Positions 61,560-64,000 of a stretch of 64,000 nucleotides of DNA are shown piece by piece; within the stretch, counting starts at the first letter, position 1; each line of letters opens with the position of its first letter. Source of the stretch: Sphingobacterium wenxiniae (GTDB taxonomy: Bacteria; Bacteroidota; Bacteroidia; Sphingobacteriales; Sphingobacteriaceae); assembly GCF_900116225.1 (NCBI RefSeq), contig NZ_FOZZ01000004.1, positions 1 to 64,000 of the forward strand. Direction: 5' to 3'. The notes under the pieces were generated by a model, which was not told the origin of the DNA, did no database searches, and saw only the letters and a list, made by a program, of their open reading frames with translations. The translations under genes and the position numbers were made by a program.

Positions 61560-62564
61560 ATGAATAAGAAAAATTGGCTATTGTTAATCTTGGCCTGCAC
61601 AGTTGCTTTAGCTTCTTTCAATTCTTGTAAGAAAGATAACGACGACGATACTTCGGCAACAGACAATGGACCTACGGAGTGGGAAAGATCAAATGTATTT
61701 AAAAATGACCCGAGAAACGGTGCTGCAGCATTCGTTATTGATAATACAGCATACGTAGTCGGTGGATATGTCAGAAATGAAGGTGCAGTAAATGATGGTG
61801 CAGCATTTAATGGTGAAACATGGAGTGATATTCCTAATTTCCCAGGCACAGCACGCCAGATGGCAGTAGGTTTTGCTATCGATGGCAAGGGCTTTATTGG
61901 TACAGGTTCTGACGGAACAGACGATTTAAATGATTTCTACAAATACGACCCTGCTACAAAAACTTGGTCGAAAATTGCTGATTTCCCAGGAAGAGCGCGT
62001 TATGGTGCTGTAGCCTTTTCTTTAGGTGGTTATGGTTACGTAGGATTAGGTACGACCAAGACTGATGCAAAATTCAGTGATTTCTTCAGATATGATCCTA
62101 AGACTGACAAATGGGAAACTGTTGCTACACCGTTCAAATACAAAAAAGCAGAAGCTTTTGCCTTCGTTATCGGAGACAAAGCATACGTAGGCGGTGGTTA
62201 TGCAAACAGCTCTGACCTTCCTGAAGATTTCTATTCTTTCGATGGAACAAGCTGGAAAGCCCTAAACGATTTAAAACGTGACGACAACAGCTTTACGTAT
62301 GATGTAAGAAAACGTAGTGCTTCTGCATTCGTTATTGGCAACAGTGCGTACGTTGTAAGTGGAAGAAGCGGAACGAGCATTACTAATACAGTGTGGAAAT
62401 ATGAACCATCTTCAGATTCATGGACTGATAAACACCAAAATCTTCCTGCTGATGCGCGTGAAAAAGCTGTAGGTTTCAGCTTAAACGGAAAAGGTTATAT
62501 CACAACAGGGGTAAACGGTTCGTTTATATTTGATAACACTTGGCAGTTTACACAAGTGCGTTAA
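61560..62564 (+). CDS. Kelch-repeat lipoprotein
   Basis: 334 residues. The lipobox is LASFNSCKKDN. About six kelch blades follow, each with the hydrophobic-GY/GG pattern (GAAAFVIDNTAYVVGGY, MAVGFAIDGKGFIGTGSD, GAVAFSLGGYGYVGLGTT, AFAFVIGDKAYVGGGYAN, SASAFVIGNSAYVVSGRS, KAVGFSLNGKGYITTGVN). This is a six-bladed propeller, possibly of the galactose oxidase-like group but without evident catalytic residues. It probably binds a protein or sugar at the cell surface together with the DUF4270 partner. Confidence 0.88.
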   Translation: MNKKNWLLLILACTVALASFNSCKKDNDDDTSATDNGPTEWERSNVFKNDPRNGAAAFVIDNTAYVVGGYVRNEGAVNDGAAFNGETWSDIPNFPGTARQMAVGFAIDGKGFIGTGSDGTDDLNDFYKYDPATKTWSKIADFPGRARYGAVAFSLGGYGYVGLGTTKTDAKFSDFFRYDPKTDKWETVATPFKYKKAEAFAFVIGDKAYVGGGYANSSDLPEDFYSFDGTSWKALNDLKRDDNSFTYDVRKRSASAFVIGNSAYVVSGRSGTSITNTVWKYEPSSDSWTDKHQNLPADAREKAVGFSLNGKGYITTGVNGSFIFDNTWQFTQVR

Positions 62565-62591
62565 TTATTTTTGATAAATACTTCATATTAG

Positions 62592-62623
62592 AAAAGGGTT
62601 CAGCATAAGCTGAACCCTTTTTT
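62592..62623 (+). terminator. Intrinsic terminator after the kelch gene
   Basis: AAAAGGGTTCAGC / GCTGAACCCTTTT with loop ATAA followed by a T-tract, 28 nt past the kelch stop. Confidence 0.9.
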
Positions 62624-62724
62624 TGTTTTTGAGAGAGAATAGAATTTACGACAGAAGCGCATACGTTTTTAATAAAGCAGGGAAAAGCATCTAAATTGTT
62701 TTTCATGAGATTTGTGGGGAGGGG

Positions 62725-62898
62725 AAATGGAGATTTTGTTTCATCAATGTTTTGTCGCTCAAGCCCCCGAAAGCATTCGGGACACTGCGCGACTGGCTCA
62801 TACTTTTATCTTGCCAAAAGTATGCAAAAGCGTGTCGCTCAAAAGTTTTGACCAAATAGATAGTGCAAGGAATATCTTTCTACATGGTCAAAACTTTT
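62725..62898 (+). repeat. Repeat module M, copy B (with hairpin insertion)
   Basis: Direct copy of 57265-57416. Compared with copy A it has an extra ~24-bp segment carrying the hairpin CCCGAAAGCATTCGGGA at 62766-62782, while the surrounding bases match. A 62-codon ORF reads through it, but that is not a gene. Confidence 0.8.
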
Positions 62899-62908
62899 AA
62901 TAGAGTTT

Positions 62909-62965
62909 AGACTTCCGAAGTTTGTGAACGGCGAAGCCCTCAACGAAGTTAAACTTCGGAAGTCT
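62909..62965. repeat. AGACTTCCGAAGTTT-type palindrome, copy 3, split by 26 bp
   Basis: AGACTTCCGAAGTTT and its complement are separated by a 27-base spacer with its own GAAG/CTTC parts, unlike copy 1 (3 bases). It lies between module M and module N in this copy of the array. Confidence 0.7.
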
Positions 62966-62981
62966 TCAATAAACTTTCACA

Positions 62982-63099
62982 CCTAAACAGGAGGACATTA
63001 TGATATATTGCAAATGAAAACATATCGCTCTTCGACTTCGCTCAGAGTGACATGTTTTTGCTGCACGCGCTACTCCATCCTTAACAGCAGATGTCGCCA
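62982..63099 (-). repeat. Repeat module N, copy B (inverted)
   Basis: Inverted copy of 57417-57540: CCTAAACAGGAG, GATATATTGCAAATGAAAAC, CTCTTCGACTTCGCTCAGAG, TACTCCATCCTTAACAG. The order of modules M-N is kept, but N is turned around relative to copy A. Confidence 0.8.
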
Positions 63100-63140
63100 A
63101 AAAAGTACCATACCTCGCCGGCATAGAGGCATTCAATTAA

Positions 63141-63171
63141 AAAAGGGATTCGGCAATGCCGAATCCCTTTT
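63141..63171 (-). terminator. Intrinsic terminator after asd
   Basis: AAAAGGGATTCGGC / GCCGAATCCCTTTT with loop AAT; T-tract on the minus strand, 20 nt past the asd stop. Confidence 0.9.
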
Positions 63172-63190
63172 CTGCTAAGCCTAATGCTAA

Positions 63191-64000
63191 TTATATCAAT
63201 CCCTTTTTGTGTAACAACTCTGCAATTTGTACCGCATTGGTTGCAGCTCCTTTACGCAAGTTGTCTGCGACAACCCAAAGGTTAAGCGTTTTGTCCTGCG
63301 ACTCGTCACGACGGATACGACCGACTAAGACCTCGTCTTTACCATGTGCATCTTTTGGCATTGGATATTTCAGGTTTGCAGGGTCATCAACCACAATAAC
63401 ACCTTCTTGTTGTGCTAAGATCTCACGAACTTCCTGCACATCAAAATCATTTTCAAACTCTATATTAACAGACTCAGAATGTCCCCCCATAACTGGGATA
63501 CGCACTGTGGTTGCTGTTACACGGATAGAGTCATCACCCATAATCTTGTTAGTCTCCTGAATCATTTTCATTTCCTCTTTGGTGTAGCCATTTTCTTGGA
63601 ATACATCAATATGTGGAATAACATTCAGGTCAATTGTATATGGATATGCTTTTTCTCCCTCTTTACCAGCCCGTTCATCCATCAGTTGATTTACGGCTTT
63701 AACACCTGTACCTGTCACAGATTGGTAAGTCGAAACGACTACGCGCTTAATTTTATATTTCTCGTGAAGCGGCTTCAAAACAACAACCATTTGAATGGTT
63801 GAACAGTTTGGATTGGCAATAACCTTATCTTCTGCCGACAATACGTCACCATTCACTTCCGGTACAACTAATTTTTTTGTTGGATCCATACGCCAAGCCG
63901 AAGAGTTATCGACAACCGTGATCCCTGCCTCAGCATATTGTGGTGCAAATTCTGTCGAAGTGCCCCCTCCTGCAGAAAACAATGCCACATCTGGTTTCAA
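63191..64000 (-). CDS. asd: Aspartate-semialdehyde dehydrogenase (3' part, truncated by the window edge)
   Basis: 269 residues visible; the N-terminal NADP-binding part lies beyond 64000. The catalytic Cys is in ANPNCSTIQMVV, and the substrate-binding Arg/His block IRVTATTVRIPVMGGHSESV follows. It reduces aspartyl phosphate to aspartate semialdehyde in lysine, threonine and methionine synthesis. Full-length family members have ~330 residues, so about 60 residues are missing to the right. Confidence 0.95.
   Translation of the reverse strand: MKPDVALFSAGGGTSTEFAPQYAEAGITVVDNSSAWRMDPTKKLVVPEVNGDVLSAEDKVIANPNCSTIQMVVVLKPLHEKYKIKRVVVSTYQSVTGTGVKAVNQLMDERAGKEGEKAYPYTIDLNVIPHIDVFQENGYTKEEMKMIQETNKIMGDDSIRVTATTVRIPVMGGHSESVNIEFENDFDVQEVREILAQQEGVIVVDDPANLKYPMPKDAHGKDEVLVGRIRRDESQDKTLNLWVVADNLRKGAATNAVQIAELLHKKGLI

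Noticed and set aside
62712-62900. 62-codon ORF on the plus strand (product ending KSFDQIDSARNIF-type)
   Set aside because: It runs through repeat module M and an inserted hairpin, and copy A of the module is not open in the same way. It is a reading of a non-coding repeat.

Overview
The window looks like chromosome from a Sphingobacteriaceae-type member of the Bacteroidota, probably Sphingobacterium or a close relative. The reasons are promoters with the phylum's TAnnTTTG -7 box, starts without Shine-Dalgarno sequences, DUF4293, DUF4270 and DUF6695-type genes, a mutY-ssb pair, large SPII lipoproteins, a RAYT-like transposase, and many dispersed intergenic palindromes. The genus is an inference and was not tested by any search.

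Layout. 0-0.5 kb: a GIY-YIG endonuclease gene whose last codons are a tRNA-like sequence, beside two tRNA-Val(UAC) genes. 0.7-4.4 kb (minus): TetR regulator, Rieske-like lipoprotein, pheS, ssb, mutY. 4.5-8.1 kb (plus): P1-family aminopeptidase, penicillin-binding-type serine hydrolase, Asp/Glu racemase-family protein, ecotin. 8.2-13.0 kb (minus): Rieske protein, typA, kbl, MacB-type permease. 13.2-15.1 kb: rarA and a RAYT-like gene with palindromes inside it. 15.2-20.6 kb (minus): metE under a SAM-I riboswitch, a GHL10/DUF187 lipoprotein, nagA. 20.7-24.7 kb: small membrane ORF, ridA, EamA transporter, truA, ABC exporter. 24.8-30.1 kb: M3 peptidase (minus), a lipoprotein and recG.

30.1-36.3 kb and 39.9-44.7 kb are two accessory loci of related design and the most interesting part of the window. 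In each, a small XRE-type regulator on the minus strand is divergent from plus-strand genes that include a long protein I read as two tandem (degenerate nucleotidyltransferase-like plus HEPN-like) units. Locus B has an intact 441-aa partner protein built of internal helical repeats. Locus A has an SNF2 helicase with a SWIM zinc finger and, at its far end, a frameshifted remnant of a paralogue of that same partner. This suggests a modular, gained-and-lost system of unknown function, possibly defence or toxin-antitoxin related. hflX, lipB and an SH3-domain protein lie between the loci.

45.1-64 kb is mostly housekeeping: WalJ-like MBL hydrolase, sdaA, GH3/NagZ, DUF4293, ung, DUF6695-like, Lrp/AsnC, queD, lldD-like, TetR, a two-component pair, DUF4270 plus kelch lipoproteins, and the 3' part of asd at the right edge. 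The gaps here are dense with interspersed repeats, including elements nested in elements and a small hairpin that is present in one copy of a repeat and absent from its sister copy within this window.
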